Source: Amycolatopsis cihanbeyliensis | Lineage (GTDB): Bacteria; Actinomycetota; Actinomycetes; Mycobacteriales; Pseudonocardiaceae | DNA length: 64,000 nucleotides | Direction of reading: 5' to 3' | Assembly (NCBI RefSeq): GCF_006715045.1 | Contig: NZ_VFML01000001.1 | Span: 5,428,001 to 5,492,000 of the forward strand | In this document: piece by piece, positions 6,693 through 15,672 of the stretch | Numbering within the stretch: the first letter of the stretch is position 1 | Layout of the letters: every line of letters starts with the position of its first letter | Notes under the pieces: model-generated | Databases searched by the model: none | The model's input: only the letters and a program-made list of their open reading frames with translations | Told to the model about the DNA's origin: nothing | Position numbers and translations under genes: made by a program

Positions 6693-8900
6693 TCACAGGG
6701 AGTCGGCGAACGCCGCCACCCAGGCGAGAGACGAGTTCCAGTTGATGGCCACCTCGTTGGTCGACCACGAGCCGATGTCGTCGATGTAGCAGGTGGCCGG
6801 GGCACAGCCGCGCAGGTTCTGCTGCGCCACCGGATCCTGCAGGCTCGAGTTGGGCCCGCCCGCCATGGCGCCGGGCGGCGGGGTGGGAAGTGCGGGATCG
6901 ACCTGGTTGGCCCAGTGCCGGTGGTGCTGGTTGTGGCTGGCCCGCTCGCCGTAGCCGCTGATGAACGACTGGTTCAGGGCGTTGCGGCCGAGCAGGTAGT
7001 CCATCGACTCCAGCACGGCGTCACGGTAGGTGCGCTTACGGCTCAGGTCGTAGGCCGTCGCCATGATCACCATGCTGGTCGTGGTGGCACTGTTCGAGCC
7101 CCATGCGTAGGCGCCGTCCTCCGGCATCGAGGGATTGGGATAGCCCTGGTCCCGCAGGTCACGCACGTACTCGTCGGCGACCCCGAGGACCCGCTTGCGC
7201 GCCGCGAGGTACTGCCGCAGCGGGAAGCGGAACGGTAGCCGGACGATGGTCAGGTCGGCCAGGCCACCGGTCTCCTTCCAGAAGAAGCCTTCCTTCGTGA
7301 GCTCGGTATCGACGAAACGCAGGTAGTCCCGCTCGCCGGTGGTGGCGTACAACTCCGCGGCGGCCCAGGAGATCTCGTCGCGGACGTCGGTGTCGTCGTA
7401 GGGGCCGCCACCGACGCTCTCGGCGGGAGCATGGTGGTCAGGGTGCGCGAGTGCCGCGTTCCACGCGGTCTCGGCCGCGGTGCGGCAGCGCTCGGCGAAC
7501 TCCCGGTCCCAGAACCGCCAGATCCGCGCGCACTGGGCGCCCGCGGCGGCCAGGTTCAGCGTGGCGGCGGTGGACGGTGGGTGGAGGTAGCGGGGCTGGG
7601 GATCCTCGTGGGGCAGCGTCGGGTGCGAGGTCCAGGCCGCGTCGTGGATCTTGTGGTGCACCATGCCGGCCAGCGGTTCCCCCTCGGGTACTTGCATCCG
7701 CAGCAGGAACTCCACCTGCCAGCGCGCCTCGTCGAGGATGTCGGGGACGCCGTTGTGCCGCTCGGGAATCCGCAGCAGGCCGTCGCGTACTCCCTCGACG
7801 TCGCCGTTGCGCAGGGAACGCTCGTGGAGGTCCATCAGCTGCCACGCGGCCAGCGCACCGTTCACCACGTACTTGCCGTGGTCGCCCGCGTCGTACCAGC
7901 CGCCGCGCACGTCGAGGGTGTAGTCGCAGGTGCCAGGAAGGCAGGGGACCTCGGTGTCGCCCGTGTTGGGTGCGACACCGACGTGTCCCGCGGGCCGCGC
8001 GTAGTCCGCGCCCACGTATTTCGACTCGATCGGCAGCCCGCTGCGGCTGTGGTAGAAGTACGCCAGCGCGTCCCGGCGTAGCGCGTCGTACGGGTTCTCC
8101 AGGATGTCGAAGGGCTCGCTGACCTCGGCACCGACCGACAGCGTGTAGCCGCTTCCGGTCTCGCGGATCCGGGAGAAGTCGGCGATGTGCACGTGGTCGC
8201 CCGACATGGGGTCGTCGCCGCGCACCCGGGTACGGCCCTTGGCGGCGATCGTCCCGTCACCGTCCCGCACGGTCCACGGCACCGGCCGCGTCGACGAGTC
8301 GACAATGGATGCCCGCTTCGGTCCCGAGGTGTGGTATCCGTGCTGGTTGACCCGTACGGGGGTGCCGAAGTCCCTGCCACCGCCGGGTGGGATCACCCCG
8401 CCGGTCAGGGACACATCATCCACACAGAAGGTGTACGGCCGCGTGGCGCCGCCCGTCTGGAAGGACAGCTGGGCGTGCCTGCTCGCGACGGTGGAGGTGC
8501 CGGTGAACTCGAAGGTACGCGGTTCGCCGGTCAGCGCGACCTGCCCGTCGAGCGTGCCGGTGTGTGGCTCGTGCGCCAGCTGTACGGCGGTGCGGATGGT
8601 GACTTCCACCGAGGCCGAGGCGGTGAACCGTAGAGTGTAGGGCTGGTCGGCCTCCAGCGGGATGTCGTTCTGGCCGATCATCGAGTCCCACGGGTTCACG
8701 GTTCCGGCGGGGACATCGGCGCACAGCTGCTCGTCCTCGACCCGGGACGGCGTGTTGCCGCTACTCCACCATGGACTCTTCGTACCGTCGAAGGTGCCGT
8801 TGAGCACCCGCTCGTAGCCGTCGGCATGCGCGGGAGTGGCCAGGACGGCCACGAGCACGAGGGAAAGGCAGGCCGATGCCAGCCTGAGGGGGACGGACAT
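6693..8900 (-). CDS. Secreted glycoside hydrolase family 9 cellulase with N-terminal CBM4/9-like and Ig-like domains
   Basis: The 735-residue protein has a signal peptide ending TPAHA. It is followed by a CBM4/9-like beta-sandwich (about residues 28-165, VLNGTFDG to CVDDVSLTGG), the Ig-like domain of GH9 enzymes (about 175-270, VRVNQHGYHTSGPKRA), and a GH9 catalytic domain. Catalytic features are GGWYDAGDHGKYV (paired Asp), the HNQHHRHW histidine region and DDIGSWSTNEVAINWN (acid Glu). Subfamily members act as processive or endo-glucanases. There is no CBM2 at the C-terminus. First gene of the cellulase operon, divergent from the sugar ABC operon with an operator between them. Confidence 0.92.
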   Translation of the reverse strand: MSVPLRLASACLSLVLVAVLATPAHADGYERVLNGTFDGTKSPWWSSGNTPSRVEDEQLCADVPAGTVNPWDSMIGQNDIPLEADQPYTLRFTASASVEVTIRTAVQLAHEPHTGTLDGQVALTGEPRTFEFTGTSTVASRHAQLSFQTGGATRPYTFCVDDVSLTGGVIPPGGGRDFGTPVRVNQHGYHTSGPKRASIVDSSTRPVPWTVRDGDGTIAAKGRTRVRGDDPMSGDHVHIADFSRIRETGSGYTLSVGAEVSEPFDILENPYDALRRDALAYFYHSRSGLPIESKYVGADYARPAGHVGVAPNTGDTEVPCLPGTCDYTLDVRGGWYDAGDHGKYVVNGALAAWQLMDLHERSLRNGDVEGVRDGLLRIPERHNGVPDILDEARWQVEFLLRMQVPEGEPLAGMVHHKIHDAAWTSHPTLPHEDPQPRYLHPPSTAATLNLAAAGAQCARIWRFWDREFAERCRTAAETAWNAALAHPDHHAPAESVGGGPYDDTDVRDEISWAAAELYATTGERDYLRFVDTELTKEGFFWKETGGLADLTIVRLPFRFPLRQYLAARKRVLGVADEYVRDLRDQGYPNPSMPEDGAYAWGSNSATTTSMVIMATAYDLSRKRTYRDAVLESMDYLLGRNALNQSFISGYGERASHNQHHRHWANQVDPALPTPPPGAMAGGPNSSLQDPVAQQNLRGCAPATCYIDDIGSWSTNEVAINWNSSLAWVAAFADSL

Positions 8901-9204
8901 ACCGGGCCTCTCTGGTAGCAGGGTTCCGGTCCGGCCGCAGCGTCAGTAGTCCGATATGGTCACCGCGCGGGCCCGGCGTGTCAACGGTCTCACCCGATCC
9001 AACTCCCTTGCGTCGCCCTCTTCACAGGGGTAAGGCCGACGGGTTACTCTTCGCTGTAAGCGCTTCCAATTCTTGATAAACGAAGCGTGTCAACACCGGC
9101 ACTGGCCGCAGCGTCGCAGCAGGTGAACGGTGTTTCATAGAGTCCCGAACAGCGATCCTGGCTTGTTATCGCTTCCGGGACGGCAAGCCGACTGGAGGTA
9201 CTAC
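8901..9204. other. Divergent regulatory region between cellulase and cello-oligosaccharide operons
   Basis: A 304-bp gene-free region separates the GH9 gene (minus) from the lipoprotein gene (plus). It contains one LacI-type operator at 9055-9068. I see no convincing coding sequence. A longer in-frame start for the lipoprotein at 9130 exists but would displace the signal peptide. Confidence 0.7.
9055..9068. promoter_or_regulatory. LacI-family operator shared by divergent cellulose operons
   Basis: TGTAAGCGCTTCCA matches the site before the downstream LacI gene (TGTGAGCGCTTGCA at 13678) at 12 of 14 positions and contains the AGCGCT core. By position it can control both the GH9-GH6 operon and the ABC-GH1 operon. 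Confidence 0.75.
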
Positions 9205-10491
9205 ATGCCTGTTCGAGTGAGGCGGACGCTGCTCGCGACCGCACTCGCCGGCGCGCTGGCGGCAACCAGCGCCTGTGGCGGGGAGGCCGAGGACTCGGCC
9301 GAGCCGGGGAAGACAACCCTGGTCGTCAAGACCTTCAGCCAGTTCGGCTACGAGCAGCTTTTCGCGGAGTACGAGGCGTCCCATCCGGACATCGCGATCG
9401 AGGAGGAGAACATCGGCAAGCTGGGCGACTACCTGCCCAAGCTGCAGCAGTGGATCGCGACCGGCGAGGGCGCGGGCGATGTGGTCGCGCTGGAGGAGGG
9501 CATCCTCAGCCAGTTCATGGCCAACCCGCAGCATTTCGTGAACCTGCTCGACCACGGGGCCGCCGAGCTGGAATCCAACTTCCTGGACTGGAAGTGGCAG
9601 CAGGCACTGACCCCGGACGGCGGCAGGCTCGTCGGCCTGGGCACGGATATCGGGGCGCAGGGCATGTGCTACCGCACCGACCTGTTCGCCGCGGCCGGCC
9701 TGCCCACCGACCGGGAGGCGGTCGGTGAGCTCTGGCCGACCTGGAAGGACTATCTCGCCACCGGCAAGCGGTTCCTCGGCGCGGACACCGGCGCGCACTT
9801 CTTCGACTCCTCGAACGGCATCTACCAGAACATCCTGATGCAGCAAGGCGACCACACCTACTACGACACCAGCAACAACCTGGTGATCGACAGCAACCCG
9901 GCCGTCCGTACCGCATGGGGCATGACCATCGACATGATCGAGTCCGGACTCTCCGCCAACATCGAGCCGTGGAGTCCACAGTGGAACTCAGGATTCAAGA
10001 ACGGCACATTCGCGACGATCCCGTGTCCCTCGTGGATGCTCGGCACGATCGAGAAGCAGTCCGGTCCGGAGAACGCGGACAAGTGGGATGTCGCCCGGGT
10101 GCCAGGTGACGGTGCCGTGCGCGGTGGCTCGTTCCTCGCTGTGCCCACGCAGAGCGAGCACAAGGTGGAGGCCGCCGAGCTGGTGAAGTTCCTGACCAGC
10201 CCCGAGGGGCAGATCGAGGCGTTCGAGTCGAAGAACAACTTCCCCTCCTCGCCCCAAGCCATCGACGACCCCGCGGTGCGGGATTTCACCAACGACTACT
10301 TCAACAACGCGCCGGTCGGGAAGATCTTCGGGGAGAGCGCGAAGGCGATCCAGCCCGTGTACCTCGGCCCGGACAACAATCCGATCGGTGACCGGGTCAG
10401 CAACGCACTGGTCGCCGTGGAGCAGGGCAAGCTCGGCCCGGACGAGGCATGGGCGAAGGCTGTCGAGGACGCCAAACGCCTGGTGAACTGA
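9205..10491 (+). CDS. ABC sugar transporter substrate-binding lipoprotein
   Basis: A 428-residue extracellular solute-binding protein of family 1. The signal sequence (RVRRTLLATALAGALAA) ends in a lipobox, TSAC, so the mature protein should be membrane-anchored outside the cell. Family motifs include NIGKLGDYLPKLQQWIATG, LGTDIGAQGMCYRTDLFAAAG and GGSFLAVPTQSEHK. ATG 9205 is chosen because GGAGG precedes it and because it places the signal peptide at the N-terminus. The neighbouring permeases and beta-glucosidase make cello-oligosaccharide or cellobiose the likely ligand, in the manner of CebE. No ATPase gene is present, so a shared MsiK-like ATPase elsewhere is presumed. Confidence 0.88.
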   Translation: MPVRVRRTLLATALAGALAATSACGGEAEDSAEPGKTTLVVKTFSQFGYEQLFAEYEASHPDIAIEEENIGKLGDYLPKLQQWIATGEGAGDVVALEEGILSQFMANPQHFVNLLDHGAAELESNFLDWKWQQALTPDGGRLVGLGTDIGAQGMCYRTDLFAAAGLPTDREAVGELWPTWKDYLATGKRFLGADTGAHFFDSSNGIYQNILMQQGDHTYYDTSNNLVIDSNPAVRTAWGMTIDMIESGLSANIEPWSPQWNSGFKNGTFATIPCPSWMLGTIEKQSGPENADKWDVARVPGDGAVRGGSFLAVPTQSEHKVEAAELVKFLTSPEGQIEAFESKNNFPSSPQAIDDPAVRDFTNDYFNNAPVGKIFGESAKAIQPVYLGPDNNPIGDRVSNALVAVEQGKLGPDEAWAKAVEDAKRLVN

Positions 10492-10500
10492 CCGGGACCG

Positions 10501-10540
10501 GTGGGGCGCGGCGTACCAGGAAGGCCGCGCCCCACTTTAT
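10501..10540 (+). terminator. Intrinsic terminator/attenuator between lipoprotein and permease genes
   Basis: A perfect 12-bp stem (GTGGGGCGCGGC at 10501-10512 with its complement at 10524-10535, 11-base loop) followed by TTTAT sits 10 bases after the lipoprotein stop. Partial termination here would give more binding protein than permease, a common arrangement in sugar ABC operons. Confidence 0.8.
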
Positions 10541-10561
10541 ATCCACAAAGGACATACGTTG

Positions 10562-11530
10562 GTGACTGATCTCCGGCCGGGAACGGCCGAACGTACCGGG
10601 AAGAACAGCCGTGCCACACCGCCGCCACGGCGCCGGCTCGGCAGCTTCCTCGGCAGGGTGGACACGAAGTGGTCGCCGTACCTCTTCGTCGCGCCCTTCT
10701 TCGTGATCTTCGGGATCTTCGGGCTGTTCCCGCTCGTGTACACCGCATGGGTCTCGCTGCACCAGTGGAGCATGGGTGGCTCGGGCACGTTCATCGGCTT
10801 CGAGAACTACGTCGAGCTGTTCGACGACCCCGACTTCTGGAACGCGACGATCAACACGCTCGGCATGCTCGTACTGGCCACGGTGCCGCAGCTGCTGATC
10901 GCGCTGGTACTGGCCAGCCTGCTGAACCAGGGGCTGCGCAAGCTCACCTTCCTCCGGGTGGGCGTGCTGCTCCCGATCGTGACCTCGGTCGCCGCGATCG
11001 GCATCGTGTTCAGCCAGATCTACGACCGGGACGCCGGCATGGTCAACGGAATGCTCGGCCTGATCGGCGTGGACGCGGTAGACTGGCGCGCGGACAAGTG
11101 GTCCTCCTGGATCGCGATCTCCACCATGGTCAACTGGCGCTGGACCGGCTACAACGCGCTGATCTACCTGGCCGCCATGCAGTCGGTCCCCAGGGACCTG
11201 TACGAGGCGGCCATCGTCGACGGCGCATCCCGGATCAGGCAGTTCTGGAACATCACCGTCCCGATGATCCGGCCGGCGATCATCTTCACGGTGATCATCT
11301 CCACCATCGCGGGGATGCAGCTGTTCACCGAACCACTGATCTTCGGCCAGGGCAGCTACGCCATCTCCGGCGGCAGCCTGCGCCAGTTCCAGACCCTGTC
11401 GATGTACATGTTCGAGAAGGCCTTCCGGGACTTCGACTACGGGTACGGCTCGGCCGTGGCGTGGATGATCTTCGTACTGATCATGCTCCTCGCCCTGATC
11501 AACTTCCTCATCATGCGAAAGGGGAAATAG
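10562..11530 (+). CDS. ABC sugar transporter permease (first subunit)
   Basis: A 322-residue inner-membrane protein of the binding-protein-dependent permease family (MalF-like). It has a cytoplasmic basic N-terminus, a first helix [19 protein letters not shown], several further helices, and the EAA loop [16 protein letters not shown] that contacts the ATPase. GTG 10562 is preferred over the TTG three bases earlier because of the 9-base spacing from AAAGGA. It pairs with the next permease for import of the ligand bound by the upstream lipoprotein. Confidence 0.88.
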   Translation: MTDLRPGTAERTGKNSRATPPPRRRLGSFLGRVDTKWSPYLFVAPFFVIFGIFGLFPLVYTAWVSLHQWSMGGSGTFIGFENYVELFDDPDFWNATINTLGMLVLATVPQLLIALVLASLLNQGLRKLTFLRVGVLLPIVTSVAAIGIVFSQIYDRDAGMVNGMLGLIGVDAVDWRADKWSSWIAISTMVNWRWTGYNALIYLAAMQSVPRDLYEAAIVDGASRIRQFWNITVPMIRPAIIFTVIISTIAGMQLFTEPLIFGQGSYAISGGSLRQFQTLSMYMFEKAFRDFDYGYGSAVAWMIFVLIMLLALINFLIMRKGK

Positions 11531-11532
11531 CC

Positions 11533-12354
11533 GTGCGCAAGTCCCCCGTGCTCATCTACGGCACCCTGATCGCGGCGATCGTACTGTCGGCCTTCCCGCT
11601 GTACTGGCTGTTCGTGGTGGCCACCCGGACCAACGACGTGGTCGGCGACTGGCCGCCACCGCTGCTGCCCGGCGACAACCTCGGCGACAACATCACCCGG
11701 CTGTTCGCGGCCGAGCAGGCCAACTTCCTCACCGGGCTGATCAACTCGGCGATCGCCTCGGTGGTCGTCACGGTGTCGGTGGTGTTCTTCAGCTCGCTCG
11801 CCGGGTTCGCCTTCGCCAAGCTGAAGTTCCGTGGCCGCAACGCCCTGCTGGTGATCATCCTGGCCACCATGATGATCCCGGTCCAGATGGGGATCATCCC
11901 GTTGTACATGATCATGGTGGAACTCGGCTGGCAGAACGAACTGGAAGCGGTCATCGTACCGTTCCTGGTCTCCGCGTTCGGGGTGTTCCTGATGCGGCAG
12001 TACGCCGAGCGTGCGGTTCCGGACGAGTTGCTCGAAGCAGCGCGAGTGGACGGTTGCAGCACCTTCCGGATCTACTGGACCGTGGTGCTGCCCGCACTGC
12101 GGCCGGGTGCGGCGGTCCTCGGCCTGTTCACCTTCATGGCCACCTGGAACGAGTTCCTGTGGCCGCTGGCCGTGCTCGAGGCGGACAACCCGACCGTGCA
12201 GTTCTCCCTCAGCCAGCTGTCCACCACCTACTACACCGACTACACCCTGATGTTCACCGGAGCACTCATCGCCACCCTGCCGCTGCTGCTCGTCTTCATC
12301 CTGTTCGGCAAGCAGATCGTCGGCGGCATCATGGAAGGAGCTGTCAAAGCGTGA
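11533..12354 (+). CDS. ABC sugar transporter permease (second subunit)
   Basis: A 273-residue permease (MalG-like) starting at GTG two bases after the previous stop, with AAAGGGG upstream. It has six predicted helices, beginning [20 protein letters not shown]. The EAA loop [16 protein letters not shown] and the helical [14 protein letters not shown] are typical. Its stop overlaps the GTG of the beta-glucosidase (GTGA), so import and intracellular hydrolysis are translationally coupled. Confidence 0.88.
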   Translation: MRKSPVLIYGTLIAAIVLSAFPLYWLFVVATRTNDVVGDWPPPLLPGDNLGDNITRLFAAEQANFLTGLINSAIASVVVTVSVVFFSSLAGFAFAKLKFRGRNALLVIILATMMIPVQMGIIPLYMIMVELGWQNELEAVIVPFLVSAFGVFLMRQYAERAVPDELLEAARVDGCSTFRIYWTVVLPALRPGAAVLGLFTFMATWNEFLWPLAVLEADNPTVQFSLSQLSTTYYTDYTLMFTGALIATLPLLLVFILFGKQIVGGIMEGAVKA

Positions 12355-13682
12355 CCACCTTCGAGACCGGCTTCCTCTGGGGCGCGGCGACATCGAGCTA
12401 CCAGATCGAGGGCGCGGTCGCCGAGGACGGGCGTGGGCCGTCTATCTGGGACACCTTCGCCGCCACACCAGGCACAGTGGACAATGGAGACACCGGTGCG
12501 GTCGCGGCCGACCATTACCACCGCTACCGCGAGGACGTGGCGCTGATGGCCGAGCTCGGGCTCGGAGCGTACCGGTTCTCCATCGCCTGGCCGCGGGTCC
12601 AGCCGGCCGGTTCCGGGCCGATCAACCAGCGCGGACTCGACTTCTACCGGCGATTGACCGATGCCCTGCTGGAGCACGGAATCCAGCCGTGGCCGACGCT
12701 CTACCACTGGGACCTCCCGCAACCCCTCGAGGACGCGGGTGGGTGGCCCGAGCGGGACACCGCCGCCCGGTTCGCCGAGTACGCGGCCGCCGTGCACGAC
12801 GCCCTCGGCGACCGGATCACCCGCTGGACCACACTGAACGAACCGTGGTGCTCGGCCTTCCTCGGCTACGCCAGCGGTAGGCACGCCCCCGGCCGCAGGG
12901 AACCCGCCGCGGCCCTGCGCGCCGCGCACCACCTGCTACTGGGCCACGGGCTCGCCGCGGAGGCGATGCCCGAGACTCCGGTCGGTATCACGCTCAACCT
13001 CACCCAGGTGTCCCCGCACACCGACTCCGAGGCCGACCGGGACGCCGCCCGCCGCATCGACGGCATGCAGAACCGGATCTTCCTCGACCCGCTGCTGCAC
13101 GCCGCCTACCCCGAGGACGTGCGGGCCGACATCGCCGGGATCTCCGGCCTGGAGCACGTCCGGGACGGCGACCTGAAGACCATCGCCGCCCCGCTGGACT
13201 TCCTGGGCGTCAACTACTACTCGCCCATGGTGGTCGCGAGCGAGAGCGAACCCGGCGGGCCCACGGCCTCGCCGTACGTCGGCTCGTCACACGTGGCCAT
13301 GCGGGACAACGGGCGGCCACGCACCACCATGGGCTGGGAGATCGACGAGCTCGGGCTGCTGGAACTGCTGCTGCGGCTGCGCCGCGACTACCCGGCGCAA
13401 TCGTTGTACGTGACGGAGAACGGCGCGGCCTTCGACGAGGCCGTGCACGACGCCGCGCGGGTCCTGTACCTGGAAGGTCATCTGCGAGCCTGCGCCGAGG
13501 CGATCGAACGGGGCGTACCGTTACGCGGGTACTTCGTCTGGTCCCTGCTGGACAACTTCGAGTGGGCCTTCGGTTTCGCGCAGCGGTTCGGGATCGTGCA
13601 CGTCGACTACGCCACGCAGCGGCGCACGTTGAAGGACAGCGCCCGGTGGTACGCGGACGTGATCGCCCGGGGCGGCCTGTGA
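12351..13682 (+). CDS. Glycoside hydrolase family 1 beta-glucosidase
   Basis: A 443-residue cytoplasmic enzyme (no signal peptide) with the complete GH1 signature set. These are the N-terminal [15 protein letters not shown], acid/base Glu in [14 protein letters not shown], the nucleophile Glu in [11 protein letters not shown], and the C-terminal [13 protein letters not shown]. Retaining hydrolysis of cellobiose and cello-oligosaccharides delivered by the coupled ABC importer is the expected role. The GTG start is set by the GTGA overlap with the permease. The stop codon lies within the operator that precedes the LacI gene. Confidence 0.93.
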   Translation: MTTFETGFLWGAATSSYQIEGAVAEDGRGPSIWDTFAATPGTVDNGDTGAVAADHYHRYREDVALMAELGLGAYRFSIAWPRVQPAGSGPINQRGLDFYRRLTDALLEHGIQPWPTLYHWDLPQPLEDAGGWPERDTAARFAEYAAAVHDALGDRITRWTTLNEPWCSAFLGYASGRHAPGRREPAAALRAAHHLLLGHGLAAEAMPETPVGITLNLTQVSPHTDSEADRDAARRIDGMQNRIFLDPLLHAAYPEDVRADIAGISGLEHVRDGDLKTIAAPLDFLGVNYYSPMVVASESEPGGPTASPYVGSSHVAMRDNGRPRTTMGWEIDELGLLELLLRLRRDYPAQSLYVTENGAAFDEAVHDAARVLYLEGHLRACAEAIERGVPLRGYFVWSLLDNFEWAFGFAQRFGIVHVDYATQRRTLKDSARWYADVIARGGL

Positions 13683-13691
13683 GCGCTTGCA
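13678..13691. promoter_or_regulatory. LacI-family operator overlapping the GH1 stop codon
   Basis: TGTGAGCGCTTGCA overlaps the TGA of the beta-glucosidase gene and lies 46 bases before the LacI start. It matches the site at 9055 at 12 of 14 positions. It would provide autoregulation and could act as a roadblock for read-through from the operon. Confidence 0.7.
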
Positions 13692-13737
13692 GTGTTGCTA
13701 TTCTCGGTCGGGTACGCTGCGGAACAGGGGGTCGGTA

Positions 13738-14745
13738 ATGACGAAAAGCGACCGGCCACCCACCCTCGGGGAGGTGGCGCAGCGTGCCGGCCTCTCCACC
13801 GGCACCGTGTCCAGGGTGATCAACAACGCCCAGCACGTCAGCAAGAAGGCGCGGCAGGCGGTCGAGCGGGCGATCGAGGAACTCGGCTATGTCCCGAACA
13901 CCTCGGCCCGCTCGCTGGCCACCCAGCGCAGGGGCGCGGTCGTACTCGCGATCTCCAGTGACGATCCGGCGCTGTTCGCCAACCTGTTCTTCGCCGAGGT
14001 GATCACCGGCGTGAACGCCGTGATCGAGGAGACCGACCTCGAGCTGCTGCTGGTGCTGGCCGCCTCCGAGCGTGGCCGGGAGCGGTTCGCCCGCATCCTG
14101 CAGTCCCGGGGTGCCGACGGGGTCATGCTGCTGGCTTTGCGGGAGAACGATCCGCTGTCCAAGATGGCCGAGGACAGCGGTGTTCCGGTGGTGCACGGCG
14201 GGCGTTCGCTGGACCGGGCACCCCAGTGGTACGTGGACGCGGACAACCGGGGTGGGGCGCGCCAGGCCGTGGAGTACCTCATCGCGCGGGGCAGGCGGAA
14301 CATCGGCACCGTGACCGGTCCGCTGGACATGCATGTCGGTGTCTCCCGCTACCTCGGCTTTCGCGAGGCGATGGCGCTGGCCGGACTGGCCGACACCCGG
14401 GTGGCGAACGGCGACTTCAGCGAAGGCAGCGGAGCGAAGGGGATGGTGCGGCTGCTCGACGAGCATCCCGACCTGGACGCGGTGTTCGTCGCCTCCGACG
14501 CCATGGCGGCCGGTGCGCTGACCGTGCTGCGCGACCGGGGTCACGAGGTACCCGGCGAGATCGCGGTCGTCGGGTTCAACGACATCGTGACGGCGCAGCA
14601 CACCCAACCCGCGCTCACCACGGTCCGCCAGCCCATTGAGGCACTCGGGCAGGAGATGACCCGGGTGCTCGTCCGGCTCATCGACGGCGAGCGGCCGACC
14701 CCGCTGATTCTCCCCACCGAGCTCGTCATCCGGGACTCGGCCTGA
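13738..14745 (+). CDS. LacI family regulator of the cellulose/cello-oligosaccharide genes
   Basis: A 335-residue protein with the LacI helix-turn-helix TLGEVAQRAGLSTGTVSRVI and hinge region YVPNTSARSLA. It has a periplasmic-binding-like core with HGGRSLDRAPQWYVDADNRG, VFVASDAMAAGAL and VVGFNDIVTAQHTQP. ATG 13738 follows an AGGGGG tract. The location directly after the beta-glucosidase, and the paired operators, make it the likely local repressor. Function as a CebR-like sensor of cellobiose is an inference from context. Its operators differ from the symmetrical TGGGAGCGCTCCCA of streptomycete CebR. Confidence 0.88.
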   Translation: MTKSDRPPTLGEVAQRAGLSTGTVSRVINNAQHVSKKARQAVERAIEELGYVPNTSARSLATQRRGAVVLAISSDDPALFANLFFAEVITGVNAVIEETDLELLLVLAASERGRERFARILQSRGADGVMLLALRENDPLSKMAEDSGVPVVHGGRSLDRAPQWYVDADNRGGARQAVEYLIARGRRNIGTVTGPLDMHVGVSRYLGFREAMALAGLADTRVANGDFSEGSGAKGMVRLLDEHPDLDAVFVASDAMAAGALTVLRDRGHEVPGEIAVVGFNDIVTAQHTQPALTTVRQPIEALGQEMTRVLVRLIDGERPTPLILPTELVIRDSA

Positions 14746-14866
14746 CGGCGGCCCCGCGAAACGTACGTCCTGACGTTCTCCTGGGTTGTCACCAGGGTCG
14801 CGGCAACCTCGCGTGGCGTACCGGTCGACGAGCCGGCGGGTCTGCTCCACCGCGCTGCCGGAACAC

Positions 14867-15640
14867 CTAGCCTGGTGACGCGTGCCGGGCGAGCCAGGCC
14901 GCGGCCGCGCGCAGCGGCACATCCACCGGCGCGATGGCCGGGTACCACGCCCTTTCCCACTCCAGGGAGACCCAGCCCGACCACGAACGCAGGAGCCGGC
15001 CGCATTCCGCGAGCGGCACCGCGCCCTCGCCTGGCGGCACCGGCGTCGGATCCTCCCGGTCCCTGGCATCCTTCACCTGGAAGTAGCCGAGGTAAGGCCC
15101 GAGTACCTGCTTGGTGACGGCCGGATCCTCCCCGGAGCGCCACGGGTGCACCGCGTCCCACAACACCGCGGCCAGGTCCGGCTCGCCGAACCGGGCGACC
15201 ACATCCAGCGCCGCGGTTCCGGTCGGATGCGAGTCGTGCGTCTCGACCAGCAGCCGCACGCCTGCCTCACGCAGGTCGTCGAGAACGGCTTCGATTCGCG
15301 GGTGCGGGTCACCATCTCCTCCCGGGAAGACCCGCACCGCGGACGTGCCGATCCGGTGAGCCAGTTCGACCAGGGCGCGCAGTTCGTCGATCACCGGCCG
15401 GTCCGCCCCCGGCGCACAGACCTTCGCGTAGCCGGCAAGGCACGCGACCGCCAACCCCTGGTCGGCCAGTAGCGTTCGCACGTCGCCGACGGCGCGCTCG
15501 GAAAGTCCCAAGTGGACCTCTTCCGCGGGATGCACCCGTAGCTCCAGGCCTTCGCAACCGTGTGCGATGGCCGTCCGTGCCGCCGCACGCACCGGCACGC
15601 CGGGCATGCCCAGTGTGCTCACGGCGAACCGCCAGCTCAT
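14867..15640 (-). CDS. Sugar phosphate isomerase/epimerase (TIM barrel)
   Basis: A 257-residue TIM-barrel protein of the xylose-isomerase-like family, with [55 protein letters not shown] and SLEWERAWYP. The conserved Glu, Asp and His residues match metal-dependent isomerases. ATG 15640 follows GGAGG. It is the last gene of the six-gene importer operon, 32 bases after DUF2264, and converges with the LacI gene. The substrate is unknown, probably a keto or aldo intermediate from the compound imported by the operon. Confidence 0.83.
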   Translation of the reverse strand: MSWRFAVSTLGMPGVPVRAAARTAIAHGCEGLELRVHPAEEVHLGLSERAVGDVRTLLADQGLAVACLAGYAKVCAPGADRPVIDELRALVELAHRIGTSAVRVFPGGDGDPHPRIEAVLDDLREAGVRLLVETHDSHPTGTAALDVVARFGEPDLAAVLWDAVHPWRSGEDPAVTKQVLGPYLGYFQVKDARDREDPTPVPPGEGAVPLAECGRLLRSWSGWVSLEWERAWYPAIAPVDVPLRAAAAWLARHASPG

Positions 15641-15672
15641 CGAGAACCTCCGTTCGGGTCGGGAGTCACCGC

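Noticed and set aside
13210..15069. A 619-codon minus-strand open frame
   Set aside because: It covers the GH1 and LacI genes in antisense and is a compositional artefact of high GC.
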